From positions 1 through 8,220 of the forward strand of contig JAEYOB010000539.1 of the NCBI GenBank assembly GCA_023412175.1: a DNA stretch of 8,220 bases, written 5' to 3'. The position numbers and the translations under genes are program-made. This document shows positions 1 to 6,182 of the stretch, piece by piece. This DNA is from Pseudomonadota bacterium (GTDB taxonomy: Bacteria > Pseudomonadota > Alphaproteobacteria > Azospirillales > Azospirillaceae). Every line of letters begins with the position of its first letter. Positions within the stretch are counted from its first letter, which is position 1. The notes beneath the pieces were generated by a model that was given only the letters and a program-made list of their open reading frames with translations, did not search any database and was not told the DNA's origin.

Positions 1-51
1 TGTCAAACGACATCAGGAACAGGCCCCCTGGCGACATGAGGAAAGGGCCCC
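1..51. repeat. IS21-family left terminal repeat region
   Basis: It starts TGTCA and contains CGACATCAGGAAC at 8-20 and CGACATGAGGAA at 32-43, followed by a GGGCCCCC tract. These match the reverse complement of 2377-2427 closely, including the 24-bp repeat spacing. Confidence 0.8.
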
Positions 52-100
52 CGGTTCAGCCCAGCGTCACTGCCGCTTGCAAGCCATGGTGAGCAACGGC

Positions 101-185
101 TCCTGCGGGGCGGGCTCGGTCAAGCCCGAAGCCGCCGGAGGCGGAGGCCCGCAGGGCCTGGCTTGAGGGAGCCCGCCCCGCAGGA
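101..185. repeat. Long stem-loop between istB and the IS left end
   Basis: A perfect 17-bp inverted repeat (101-117 with 169-185) continues, after a 2x2 internal mismatch, into a second 7-bp paired segment (120-126 with 160-166). The loop is GC-rich, 33 nt. It lies downstream of istB on the coding strand. There is no T-tract after the stem, so it is not a standard intrinsic terminator. It could still stop transcription with Rho, stabilise the istAB mRNA, or insulate against incoming transcription. Confidence 0.7.
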
Positions 186-248
186 GATCATCCAGCCTGG
201 ATGCAGGCGGCGTTGGACGGCCGGACAGGGAACGGGTCGTCGGCGTGG

Positions 249-1043
249 TCATGCGGAGCCCTGCGCCTCGGCGGCGAACGGGGTTGGCTTGATCAGGCCG
301 GAGCGGCGCTTCTCGCGCAGCCGGTAGCTGTCGCCGCGGATGGTGATCACATGGCTGTGGTGAAGCAAGCGGTCCAGGATCGCCGTCGCCGCCACGGCAT
401 CCCCGAAGACGCTTCCCCACTCGCTCACGTTGCGGTTGCTGGTCACCAAGATACTGCCGCGTTCGTAGCGGCGGCTCACCAGCATGAAGAACAGATGCGC
501 CGCATTGGTCTCCAGAGGCAGATAGCCGAGTTCGTCGACGATGAGCAGCTTCGGCTTGGCGAAGTGCCCCAGCCGCTCCTCTAAGCGGCCATCGACGTGC
601 GCCTTGGTCAGCATCGTCAGCAGCGTCGCCGCTGAGACGAACAGCACCGAGTAGCCGCGGCGGATCACCTCGCGGCCGAGCCCGACGGCGAGATGGGTTT
701 TGCCGACGCCCGGCGGCCCGAGCAACAACAGCGCGTCGCCGTTGGCCACCCAGCGGCCGGTCGCCAGGTCGCGGATCTGCTTGGGATCGAGGGAGGGCTG
801 GGCGTCGTACTCGAACTCCTCCAGCGTGCGCACGAAGGGGAACTTGGCGATGCTCATGGCCATCTGGATGCGCCGCTCGTCCTTGCGCGCCACCTCGGCT
901 TCGCACAGGAAGGCCAGGGCTTCGCGCAGGCTCAACTCGCGCCGCGCCGCCTCGTCGAGCAGGGTGTCGAGCTGGTCGCGCAACGCGGTCAGCTTCAGGC
1001 GCGTCAGCATCCGTGTCAGGTCGTCGGGATCGGCGCTCACCAA
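249..1043 (-). CDS. istB: IstB, IS21-family transposition helper ATPase
   Basis: The 264-residue product is a AAA+ ATPase of the DnaA/DnaC-like IstB family. IstB assembles on DNA and helps the IstA transposase pick and join target DNA. Walker A is GPPGVGKTH at residues 109-117 and Walker B is LLIVDELGY at 166-174. A TSNRN sensor-like motif follows at 201-205. The N-terminal ~80 residues form the usual helical region (LTRLKLTALRDQLD and onward). Length is normal for the family and no key motif is missing, so the protein should be functional. The start at 1043 overlaps the istA stop (1037-1039) by a few bases, as is usual for coupled translation in IS21 elements. The call is secure; the exact start could vary by a few codons. 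Confidence 0.96.
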   Translation of the reverse strand: MVSADPDDLTRMLTRLKLTALRDQLDTLLDEAARRELSLREALAFLCEAEVARKDERRIQMAMSIAKFPFVRTLEEFEYDAQPSLDPKQIRDLATGRWVANGDALLLLGPPGVGKTHLAVGLGREVIRRGYSVLFVSAATLLTMLTKAHVDGRLEERLGHFAKPKLLIVDELGYLPLETNAAHLFFMLVSRRYERGSILVTSNRNVSEWGSVFGDAVAATAILDRLLHHSHVITIRGDSYRLREKRRSGLIKPTPFAAEAQGSA

Positions 1044-2353
1044 CCACCTCCGATCACCGCTTCGTACTCCGCCAGCGGTCGCAGCAGGTCAGGGGCACAC
1101 GGCGGCACCGCCGGTTCACCTGGAACGGAGGCCGCCGAGGTGCTGGAGCGGCTGGGCCGCACGCCGACCACGCCGTCGAGGTGACGGGCGTCGACAATGC
1201 GCTGTCGGCGGCCGCTGGCCTGGGCGTGTCGCGCCACCTCGGTTCCAGCCAGCAGGATCCGGACCACGCCGTCGCTGACCTCCACTGTGACGCTCTGCCC
1301 GATCAGTCGCCAGGGCACACTGTAGTGGTTGGTGTCGATGCCGACGGTGCCGTCGGTCTGGACCTTGCGGTGCAGCTCGCGCACCTGAAGGTAGGGCGGG
1401 CGCCCGTTCAGCGATCGCAGGCTGGCCGCCTCGGCGGCCTGGAAGCGGTCAATCGGCCGCTCACCCGTGGTGCCGTGGATGCGGACATCGGCGATGGTGC
1501 GCATCCAGTGCGCCAGGTGCCCCTCGAACGCCTCCCAGCTGGCAAAGCGCCGCCCGGCGATGGCGTTCTTCTTGACGTAACCGACACCGTTCTCGTCCTT
1601 GCCTTTGGTGCGCGCCCGATACGGCGCGCACGCCCGCGGGCGAAATCCCCAGTAGCGGGCGAAGGCATGGAAGCGGTCGTTGAACGTCACTTCCCGGGTC
1701 TCCCGGTCGTGATGGGAGACCAGGGTCTTGGGGTTGTCGATCAGCACCTCGCGCGGCACGCCGTCGAAGTGCCGAAAGGCGGCCTCCAGCCCGGCGATCC
1801 AGGCGGACTGCCGCTCGTGGCGGAACGCCGCGACGAAGTTGCGGCGCGAGTAGCCCAGCGTCGCCACGAACAGGTGAACCCGCACCCGCTCGCCGCCGAT
1901 CATCACCGCGGTGGTGCCGAAGTCGATCTGCAACTGCTGCCCCGGCACCGTCTCGAAGCGCACCGTGGCTTTGCTTTCCGCCTCCAACCCCTGGCGCAGC
2001 CCCTGGACGGCGCGTTCCACCGTGCGCAGCGACACCGTAACCCCGTGCTCGTCGGCCAACTCCTGGCGGACGACGTCGGCGTTGCCGCGGTGCCGCCGGA
2101 AGCGTTCGGCCAGCCATTCCGTCAAACCGTCCAGCCGACCGGCGCGGTGCGGCAGCCGATAGGGCTGCCAGCCGCCAGAGCGCAGATAGCGCTTCACCGT
2201 CTTGCGGTCGCACCCCAGCTCCCGGGCGATCCGTTTCGAGCCCCAGCCCAGGGCCTGCAACCGGATCATCGCCGCCACCTCGTCCGGCGCCAGCATCACG
2301 TCCCTCCGCTCCGTGCTCACGGAGGAACTCAACGGTGTCGTGCCCTCGCCCAT
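1037..2353 (-). CDS. istA: IstA, IS21-family DDE transposase
   Basis: The 438-residue product is the IS21 transposase, which binds the terminal repeats and performs strand cleavage and joining. An N-terminal helix-turn-helix spans about residues 21-58 (DEVAAMIRLQALG...IARELGCDRKTVKRYL). The RNase H-like core supplies the likely DDE triad: D144 in QIDFGT, D206 in LIDNPKT and E254 in KGKDENGVGY. The C-terminus ends in RPLAEYEAVIGGGW, the usual IstA ending, so the gene looks complete. Two starts are plausible. The ATG at 2353 follows GAGGGG by 6 nt. The ATG at 2296 (residue 20, MLAPDEV) follows GGAGGG by about 5 nt and fits the usual IstA N-terminus better. I give the longer form because it lies 3 nt after the stop of the interrupted upstream XRE gene, which could couple translation. 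Confidence 0.95.
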   Translation of the reverse strand: MGEGTTPLSSSVSTERRDVMLAPDEVAAMIRLQALGWGSKRIARELGCDRKTVKRYLRSGGWQPYRLPHRAGRLDGLTEWLAERFRRHRGNADVVRQELADEHGVTVSLRTVERAVQGLRQGLEAESKATVRFETVPGQQLQIDFGTTAVMIGGERVRVHLFVATLGYSRRNFVAAFRHERQSAWIAGLEAAFRHFDGVPREVLIDNPKTLVSHHDRETREVTFNDRFHAFARYWGFRPRACAPYRARTKGKDENGVGYVKKNAIAGRRFASWEAFEGHLAHWMRTIADVRIHGTTGERPIDRFQAAEAASLRSLNGRPPYLQVRELHRKVQTDGTVGIDTNHYSVPWRLIGQSVTVEVSDGVVRILLAGTEVARHAQASGRRQRIVDARHLDGVVGVRPSRSSTSAASVPGEPAVPPCAPDLLRPLAEYEAVIGGGW

Positions 2354-2356
2354 TCT

Positions 2357-2692
2357 TCACCCCTCAGTGTCGAAGGGGGGCGCTTTCCTCATGTCGTCCG
2401 GGGGGGAGGTTCTCATGTCGCCTGACCGGGCCTGATCCAGCCACGCGCCCGGCAGAATGCCAATGGCCCGGCAATATCGGACAAAGTCGATGATATCGAG
2501 CCGCCGCTCACGCCTTTCCAGCTTGGACACCTGCGACTGGTCGGTCCCCATCGCACGCGCCAAGTCCCACTGGGTCAGCCGCCGGCGGCGCCGTTCGGCG
2601 ACGAGCAGCGCCAGCAGGGCTTGGTAGTCCTCCGCGAACTTGTCCCGGTTGCCCACGCGGTCCTCCAAGGCGGTGGACAGCGGATAGGGCAT
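2357..2692 (-). CDS. XRE-family HTH regulator with its 3' end replaced by IS21 sequence
   Basis: This is a small Cro/CI-type DNA-binding protein. The helix-turn-helix covers about residues 35-75: RRLTQWDLARAMGTDQSQVSKLERRERRLDIIDFVRYCRAIGI. The native reading frame runs to about residue 89 (ILPGAWLDQAR). The remaining ~22 residues come from the IS21 right end, where the two 24-bp repeats are read in frame as GDMRTSPP and DDMRKAPP. The DNA-binding domain is intact, so the protein may still work. No clear Shine-Dalgarno precedes the ATG at 2692. A TATTAT box (complement of 2698-2703) ends about 6 nt before it, which would suit a leaderless transcript. A palindrome at 2701-2721 suggests autoregulation. 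The regulated target is unknown; the divergent membrane-protein gene is the obvious candidate. Confidence 0.8.
   Translation of the reverse strand: MPYPLSTALEDRVGNRDKFAEDYQALLALLVAERRRRRLTQWDLARAMGTDQSQVSKLERRERRLDIIDFVRYCRAIGILPGAWLDQARSGDMRTSPPDDMRKAPPFDTEG
2377..2427. repeat. IS21-family right terminal repeat region
   Basis: It contains TTCCTCATGTCG at 2385-2396 and GTTCTCATGTCG at 2409-2420, the reverse complements of the left-end boxes. The expected terminal ...TGACA reads ...TGACC at 2423-2427. This repeat region also encodes the last ~22 residues of the interrupted XRE gene. Confidence 0.8.
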
Positions 2693-2700
2693 GTTGGAAT

Positions 2701-2721
2701 AATAGGTCGAATTGACCTATT
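2701..2721. promoter_or_regulatory. Palindromic operator candidate in the XRE/membrane-protein divergent gap
   Basis: The site is AATAGGTC-gaatt-GACCTATT: perfect 8-bp arms around a 5-nt AT-rich centre. It begins 8 bp from the XRE start codon and overlaps the likely -10 of that gene. The right half contains TTGACC, which could serve as a -35 for the rightward gene, though no good -10 follows. Position and symmetry fit a dimeric XRE repressor site; binding is inferred. Confidence 0.6.
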
Positions 2722-2791
2722 CATGGGCGTGGCCTGTCCGGCATTCGGGAGCTCGGACGTCGCACGATGGCCCTATTCGTGGAGCACAGGC

Positions 2792-3349
2792 ATGGCATCC
2801 CAAGCTGCCCCGATGGACAGGAAAGCGGCGATCCGACTCCTGGGCGGCAATCCCCGTCTGCATACCCTGCGGTTTATTGTAAAGCTCACCGCCGGGGGCA
2901 TGCTGGTCACCGGCATGTTGATCGCTACGGGCGTTATTCTAGATTGGTGGGTCCTTGGCCTTATAGGCGTCCTGCTCGGGGCCGTTGGGACCCTGCTGGT
3001 TCCCGTCGTGCTCGTGACCCTCTTCTTGAGCTTGATTCCAGGCGGCCACTTCAAACAGGCAGTCGCCGCGGTGCAGGCTGGGGATCTTGCGGTAAGCTGG
3101 CTATTTTACGGGCTTGGCACCGGGATGGTGGTCGTGGATGAGCCTGGGCGCAGGCTCTTCATCAACGGCAGCATCCACGGCTTCGACGAGGTGAAGGAGA
3201 TCGAGTGGACCACATCGGGCAGGCCGGCCAACCTGCGGATCGTGCTGTCCTCTGGCGCAATGCCAGTTCAGACCGTGCCACTGCGATCCAGCGACGACGC
3301 ATCATCAGTCGGCCATCGCCTTCACAATGCACTGTGTTCAGCTGGCTAA
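2792..3349 (+). CDS. Small membrane protein with two N-terminal helices and a C-terminal beta-rich domain
   Basis: The function is not recognised. From the ATG at 2792, which has GGAG at 2781-2784 seven nt before it, the product is 185 residues. A later ATG at 2813 is possible. Two long hydrophobic segments lie at about residues 26-50 and 52-82, probably two membrane helices joined by a short DWW turn. The C-terminal ~100 residues look soluble and strand-rich: MVVVDEPGRRLFINGSIHGFDEVKEIEW, then RIVLSSGAMPVQTVPL. This pattern recalls small PH-like or DUF4755-type domains, a resemblance from memory and not a firm assignment. The gene diverges from the XRE regulator and shares its 100-bp promoter gap and palindrome, so repression by that regulator is likely. 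A decayed partial copy of its 3' half follows directly downstream. Confidence 0.65.
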   Translation: MASQAAPMDRKAAIRLLGGNPRLHTLRFIVKLTAGGMLVTGMLIATGVILDWWVLGLIGVLLGAVGTLLVPVVLVTLFLSLIPGGHFKQAVAAVQAGDLAVSWLFYGLGTGMVVVDEPGRRLFINGSIHGFDEVKEIEWTTSGRPANLRIVLSSGAMPVQTVPLRSSDDASSVGHRLHNALCSAG

Positions 3350-3382
3350 GGTGGCCGGACTTGCCGCGGCGGAGATCCGACA

Positions 3383-3624
3383 CTGGTCGATCATGAGCCT
3401 GAGAATCACGTCCCTCTGCACGCAACCTATCGGCCCACCGTGTAGATGTTAGATGGGTGTTGCAAGGCGAGCCTGGCGCCCGCATCGTGCTCCGATCCGG
3501 CGCAGTCCCAGTGCACGGAACCGAGATGGCCTTGCACCGCGCGGCGGGACAGATGGGCCATCGGCTGCACAGCGCACTCGGGCTCGCCGGTCCCGACGTG
3601 GCACAACACCTTTCCCGTGCCTGA
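3383..3624 (+). pseudogene. Decayed partial duplicate of the upstream membrane-protein gene
   Basis: The 3' half of the gene at 2792-3349 recurs here in broken form. The clearest part is read in frame from about 3439 to the TGA at 3622: VDVRWVLQGEPGARIVLRSGAVPVHG, then GHRLHSALGLAG. It matches EIEWTTSGRPANLRIVLSSGAMPVQT and GHRLHNALCSAG of the intact gene. Just upstream, CTGGTCGATCATGAGCCTG (3383-3401) aligns with the DNA for VVVDEPG, but in another frame, which stops at TAG 3443-3445. So a frameshift separates the two parts, and the hydrophobic N-terminal half is missing. The divergence suggests an old tandem duplication, or a paralogue from a gene family, rather than a recent copy. No Shine-Dalgarno or start supports expression. 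Confidence 0.6.
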
Positions 3625-4176
3625 ACCTCGACCACAGGTTTGGTTGCACATTTCGGCACATCGCAAATTTCCCGACCGGCATCTTGGCGAGTACGCGAGC
3701 AGGTGCGCGGCAGATCTTGACTCGCTCGACTCTTGAATAATGTTGATGCACGAAGGGGTATTACTGAGAAAAAGGCAAGAACACCCGCCACCCCAACGGC
3801 CAAGATGGAGCCTTTGTCTGGAGATGTCCCCAAATTAATTTGCCTCGCCGGGCCACCATCAGAAAAACGGAAAACAAACGGCGGGATCGCGCCATTCCGT
3901 TTAGATAGCGCGCCCCACAGCGACCTTCCACTACACCTCAGCCTACATTGATCTTCTTCCAAGCCGGCGCACTATCGGCTACCGCACGCCGCCGCCGGCT
4001 GCCCCGACCTGCACATCATCGGCTGACCACGGTCATCGATTTTTGGGCGGCGGGAATGAGGATCCTGGAGCGGGGAGAGACGTCGCGGTGCACACCGTGG
4101 CGAGCAGCAGCTGAAGCTCCCCCATCCAAGGACGATCGGCGCGCGCTGCATCCTGTGGCTTCAAGGGGAGAGCACG
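3625..4176. other. Gene-poor stretch with no supported coding sequence
   Basis: Open frames here have no convincing start, Shine-Dalgarno or family signature. The stretch 3730-3960 is more AT-rich than its surroundings. A minus-strand frame there contains a hydrophobic run (SILAVGVAGVLAFFSVIPL), but it needs a TTG start and then continues into antisense of other sequence. I see eroded or transferred DNA without a readable gene. Confidence 0.4.
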
Positions 4177-4203
4177 ATGGCTCGACGACGTAGCGACACC
4201 TAA
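4177..4203 (+). CDS. Possible 8-codon leader-type ORF (MARRRSDT)
   Basis: A strong Shine-Dalgarno (AAGGGGAG, 4163-4170) stands 6 nt before an ATG that opens only eight codons, including three consecutive arginine codons. A TAA at 4201-4203 ends it. A stable hairpin starts 7 nt after the stop and two more follow. The arrangement recalls a leader peptide before an attenuator. No amino-acid gene follows, however, and the stems lack T-tracts. The signal is seen in the sequence; a function is only a guess. Confidence 0.25.
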   Translation: MARRRSDT

Positions 4204-4209
4204 CGAACA

Positions 4210-4338
4210 GCGCCCCGCAGCCGTAAGACCACGGGGCGCCTGGCAGCGGCAGTAGGTGATTAAGGCACCTACGGACCGCTTAACTTGGCCGCCATCTTCA
4301 CATGGTCAACCAAGTTGCCGCCTACGAAGATGGCGGCC
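4210..4338. repeat. Cluster of three consecutive stem-loops
   Basis: Three perfect inverted repeats follow one another. GCGCCCCG/CGGGGCGC pairs 4210-4217 with 4232-4239. GTAGGTG/CACCTAC pairs 4252-4258 with 4266-4272. A 13-bp repeat pairs 4287-4299 with 4326-4338 (GGCCGCCATCTTC and its complement). A fourth pairing, AACTTGG (4282-4288) with CCAAGTT (4310-4316), overlaps the base of the third stem and could compete with it. The cluster could be a structured RNA or untranslated leader. None of the stems has a terminator T-run. Confidence 0.55.
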
Positions 4339-4386
4339 GCTCACATCGATGTCAAGGTATCACCCTTTGCACCAAGGAGACGGCCG

Positions 4387-4578
4387 ATGAAACCGATGCA
4401 TGTATACATCCTGTTGTCGATTCAGTTCGTGCCACATCCACCATCCCGCCGTCCAATTTCCAAAATGACTGATAAGAGCGGAGCGTCTACTTTACCGCGC
4501 CGAGCCGCATCACGTCCGCGGCCTTCGACCGCGCGGAGCGTTCTGACGGGCCGCCGCCCTCGGGGCTGCCGTCGCTGA
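4387..4578 (+). CDS. Doubtful 63-codon ORF with a good ribosome binding site
   Basis: AAGGAGA at 4374-4380 stands 6 nt before the ATG. The first ~16 residues (MKPMHVYILLSIQFVP) are moderately hydrophobic. After that the product becomes arginine- and serine-rich (RRAASRPRPSTARSVLTGRRPRGCRR), which is typical of translated non-coding GC-rich DNA. It may be the preserved start of a gene whose remainder was replaced or frameshifted, or a chance ORF. No family is recognised. Confidence 0.25.
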   Translation: MKPMHVYILLSIQFVPHPPSRRPISKMTDKSGASTLPRRAASRPRPSTARSVLTGRRPRGCRR

Positions 4579-4594
4579 CGCATGAGCATCGGCT

Positions 4595-4721
4595 GGGCGG
4601 GGCCAGTGTGGCTCCGCCCTCGCCACCACGCTCCGCATGCGGGACGGGCCACCTGATTCGCAGGAATCGTCCCGAGTCGCGGGCGACTCCGCATCATGAG
4701 AGATTTTTGGCCGGCGGAGTC
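4595..4721. repeat. Two strong stem-loop areas in intergenic DNA
   Basis: An 11-bp stem with one G-U pair and a GTG loop spans 4595-4619. Downstream, GAGTCGC/GCGACTC (4674-4680 with 4683-4689) competes with GACTCCGC/GCGGAGTC (4685-4692 with 4714-4721). A TTTTT run at 4704-4708 lies inside the loop of the larger fold, so neither is a textbook terminator. A role in RNA folding or REP-like behaviour is possible. Confidence 0.4.
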
Positions 4722-5090
4722 CCGGCAGCCGGAGCACGACCCGCCGTGCAGCGGTGACGCAAGCGTAACAGTGGCGAACGGACCCGGAACCGTTGATTCC
4801 ACAAGGTTTGCCACAGCAGAGCCCAAGCTATTCGCTCAAGCCACCCTTCACAACATCTCGTGGGTAGGACAGAGCCAACCCCCCAACGATTCGACTCTGC
4901 GGCCGAACCGCGCTAGCATCCCCGGCGACTGCTTCACCAAAAACGAACCGGCTCAGGGCTGCCACCCCAAGCCGGCTCTGGTGAAGACAGGACCTGCACT
5001 GGTTTCGGGCCGCGCGCAGGTCTCGCTCGACGTGACTTCACCGTCGCAGGGTACGACCTGCGAGTCGGGCGATCAAGTGCGGTCTCATTC
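4722..5090. other. Intergenic leader region upstream of the DUF3892-like gene
   Basis: No supported coding sequence is seen. Two stem-loops precede the next gene. The first has outer arms CTTCACCA/TGGTGAAG (4932-4939 with 4979-4986) and inner arms CCGGCT/AGCCGG (4948-4953 with 4970-4975). The second pairs CGCAGGTC with GACCTGCG (5015-5022 with 5055-5062). They may form a structured 5' untranslated region. I could not identify a convincing -35/-10 pair. Confidence 0.4.
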
Positions 5091-5104
5091 AAGGAGATCC
5101 TTTC

Positions 5105-5392
5105 ATGGCTGATCGCCATCAGATCCGGTGCATCAACAAGTCCGAACGCCACAGCGCCCATGAGCGCATCCATCGCGTCGGAGGCGTCAACGCCGACGGC
5201 ACGCGCTGGACCCTCACCCAGCAGGAGGCCATCGCCGGCATCGAGTCCGGCAAGTGGGCCTTCTACGTCTCCCAGGGGGGCCACACCGTCGATGTGATCG
5301 TCGCGGTGAGCGCCCTCGGCAACAAGTATTTGAAGACGCGGAATGACGGCGAGCAGCCGAACAACCTGCTTTCGTTGCCGGAGTGCCCCTAA
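5105..5392 (+). CDS. DUF3892-family small protein
   Basis: The 95-residue product matches the pattern I know for DUF3892: an N-terminal strand ([11 protein letters not shown]), [11 protein letters not shown], then [34 protein letters not shown]. It ends in the signature [22 protein letters not shown]. The family is widespread, small and cytosolic, and its biochemical role is not established. Length and both ends look intact. AAGGAG at 5091-5096 stands 8 nt before the ATG and fixes the start. Two stem-loops in the preceding ~160 bp suggest a folded leader. The next gene begins 94 bp downstream on the same strand, so cotranscription is possible. Family assignment is by recognised motifs, not by a search. 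Confidence 0.85.
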   Translation: MADRHQIRCINKSERHSAHERIHRVGGVNADGTRWTLTQQEAIAGIESGKWAFYVSQGGHTVDVIVAVSALGNKYLKTRNDGEQPNNLLSLPECP

Positions 5393-5412
5393 CGGGCCCT
5401 TGCAAGGAGATC

Positions 5413-5438
5413 GTCGATGGCACCGCACCGCCATCGAC
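5413..5438. repeat. 9-bp stem-loop between the DUF3892-like gene and the exported-protein gene
   Basis: GTCGATGGC (5413-5421) and GCCATCGAC (5430-5438) form a perfect stem around an 8-nt loop. An AAGGAG (5403-5408) and an ATG (5417) lie at its base, so folding would hide this start codon. There is no T-run. Confidence 0.5.
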
Positions 5439-5486
5439 GCCTCTCCGCCCCCGTTTCGGATCCACCTCCCCCGCACGAGGCCGTCA

Positions 5487-5993
5487 ATGATGCCGCTGTC
5501 CCTTTCCTTCATCGCCCGCGCCTGCACCGTAGTGTTCTGCGTGTTCGCCGGACTACTCCCCACCTCCGCCCAGGCCGCGGACACCACGACCTACGTGCTG
5601 GAGGCCACATGCCGTGGCCCCGCCGGCACCCGCGCCTATCCAAGCGCGTTCACCGAGCGGTCCAAGGCCTTCGTCCTCAGCACCACCAAGCAAGGCTATG
5701 CCGTGGCGACCCGCTCGCCGGGCATCACCACCGCCGAGGTGCGCTACGTTGAGACGGGGCTCACCGTCGATCTCAAGCCGTCGATCAAGGGCAGCACCGT
5801 TACGCTGACCGGCCGCATCATGTGCAACGGGCTGAAGGATCTCCTGGCCGGCGCCGACGGCACCCAGCACCCGGTCGTCGAAGGCTTCTCGCGTGATCAT
5901 GTCCGGCTGGCTGTGCCAGTCGGCAGCGGCACGACCATCGAGGAGGAAGGCTACCGCCTGGAGATCAAGGTCACGCCGTTCATACGCCGCTAG
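5487..5993 (+). CDS. Exported small hypothetical protein with a Sec signal peptide
   Basis: The function is not recognised. From ATG 5487, with GAGG at 5477-5480 six nt before it, the product is 168 residues. ATG 5490 is equally possible. The N-terminus is a classic Sec signal: an arginine at 11, a hydrophobic core (CTVVFCVFAGLL), and an AQA-AD cleavage site after residue 30. The mature part is about 138 residues and strand-rich, with two cysteines (C42 and C113) that could form a periplasmic disulfide. It ends in GYRLEIKVTPFIRR, a pattern like a closing beta strand. An alternative frame from ATG 5417 has its own AAGGAG, but its arginine/histidine/proline-rich product looks like a shadow. It lies downstream of the DUF3892-like gene and could share its transcript. 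Confidence 0.75.
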   Translation: MMPLSLSFIARACTVVFCVFAGLLPTSAQAADTTTYVLEATCRGPAGTRAYPSAFTERSKAFVLSTTKQGYAVATRSPGITTAEVRYVETGLTVDLKPSIKGSTVTLTGRIMCNGLKDLLAGADGTQHPVVEGFSRDHVRLAVPVGSGTTIEEEGYRLEIKVTPFIRR

Positions 5994-6182
5994 AGCCACG
6001 GCTCGAAAACGGCGGAGGCCGCGCCCTGTTTCGCCGAATTCATGGCCGGCAGGGCTCTTTAGGCCGCGCGACACCAGGCCGTTGGCCGGACGCTCGCGCG
6101 GTACCCGCATTCCCTGGCACGCAGGATGCTCCCACCCGCTATCCAAGGCGGCAGAGCGCGCGTGCGGTTCATGGAGTTGAAC

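Larger units (their letters stand above)
1..2427 (-). mobile_element. IS21-family insertion sequence (istA + istB), apparently complete
   Basis: The element holds two overlapping minus-strand genes, istA and istB, between related ends. Both ends carry two copies of a CGACATSAG-type repeat at the same offset from the tip: 8-20 and 32-43 on the left, 2409-2420 and 2385-2396 on the right, each pair 24 bp apart. Repeated transposase-binding boxes near each end are typical of IS21 relatives, and about 2.4 kb is a normal length. The left tip reads TGTCA at the first base of the window. The right tip, read inward, is GGTCA instead of TGTCA, so the outermost base seems altered or the boundary is off by a base or two. 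The left flank is not visible, so a target duplication cannot be tested. The family call is firm; the exact right boundary is inferred. Confidence 0.9.

Noticed and set aside
67..1047. Long minus-strand ORF of 326 codons over istB
   Set aside because: It is the out-of-frame shadow of istB: arginine/proline-rich with no motifs, whereas the 249-1043 frame carries Walker A and B.
1013..2425. 470-codon plus-strand ORF antisense to istA
   Set aside because: GC-rich antisense frame without a family signature; the opposite strand encodes a full IstA with DDE motifs.
3162..3962. 266-codon minus-strand ORF with a hydrophobic run SILAVGVAGVLAFFSVIPL
   Set aside because: It needs a TTG start, has no clear ribosome binding site, and its second half is antisense to the membrane-protein gene and its decayed copy. 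The hydrophobic run alone is not enough.
4194..4340. Possible integron attC site, since ACCTAAC (4197-4203) and GCTTAAC (4278-4284) fit RYYYAAC
   Set aside because: Both occur in the same orientation and no matching GTTRRRY partner pairs with them. The inverted repeats present do not have the attC bulge layout.
4422..4826. 134-codon minus-strand ORF
   Set aside because: No Shine-Dalgarno or recognisable domain, and arginine-rich low-complexity translation. It overlaps strong hairpins and looks non-coding.
5417..5752. Plus-strand ORF with AAGGAG before ATG 5417
   Set aside because: The product is rich in H, R and P. The overlapping frame from 5487 has a clear signal peptide and cleavage site, so 5417 is taken as a shadow start, probably hidden in a hairpin.
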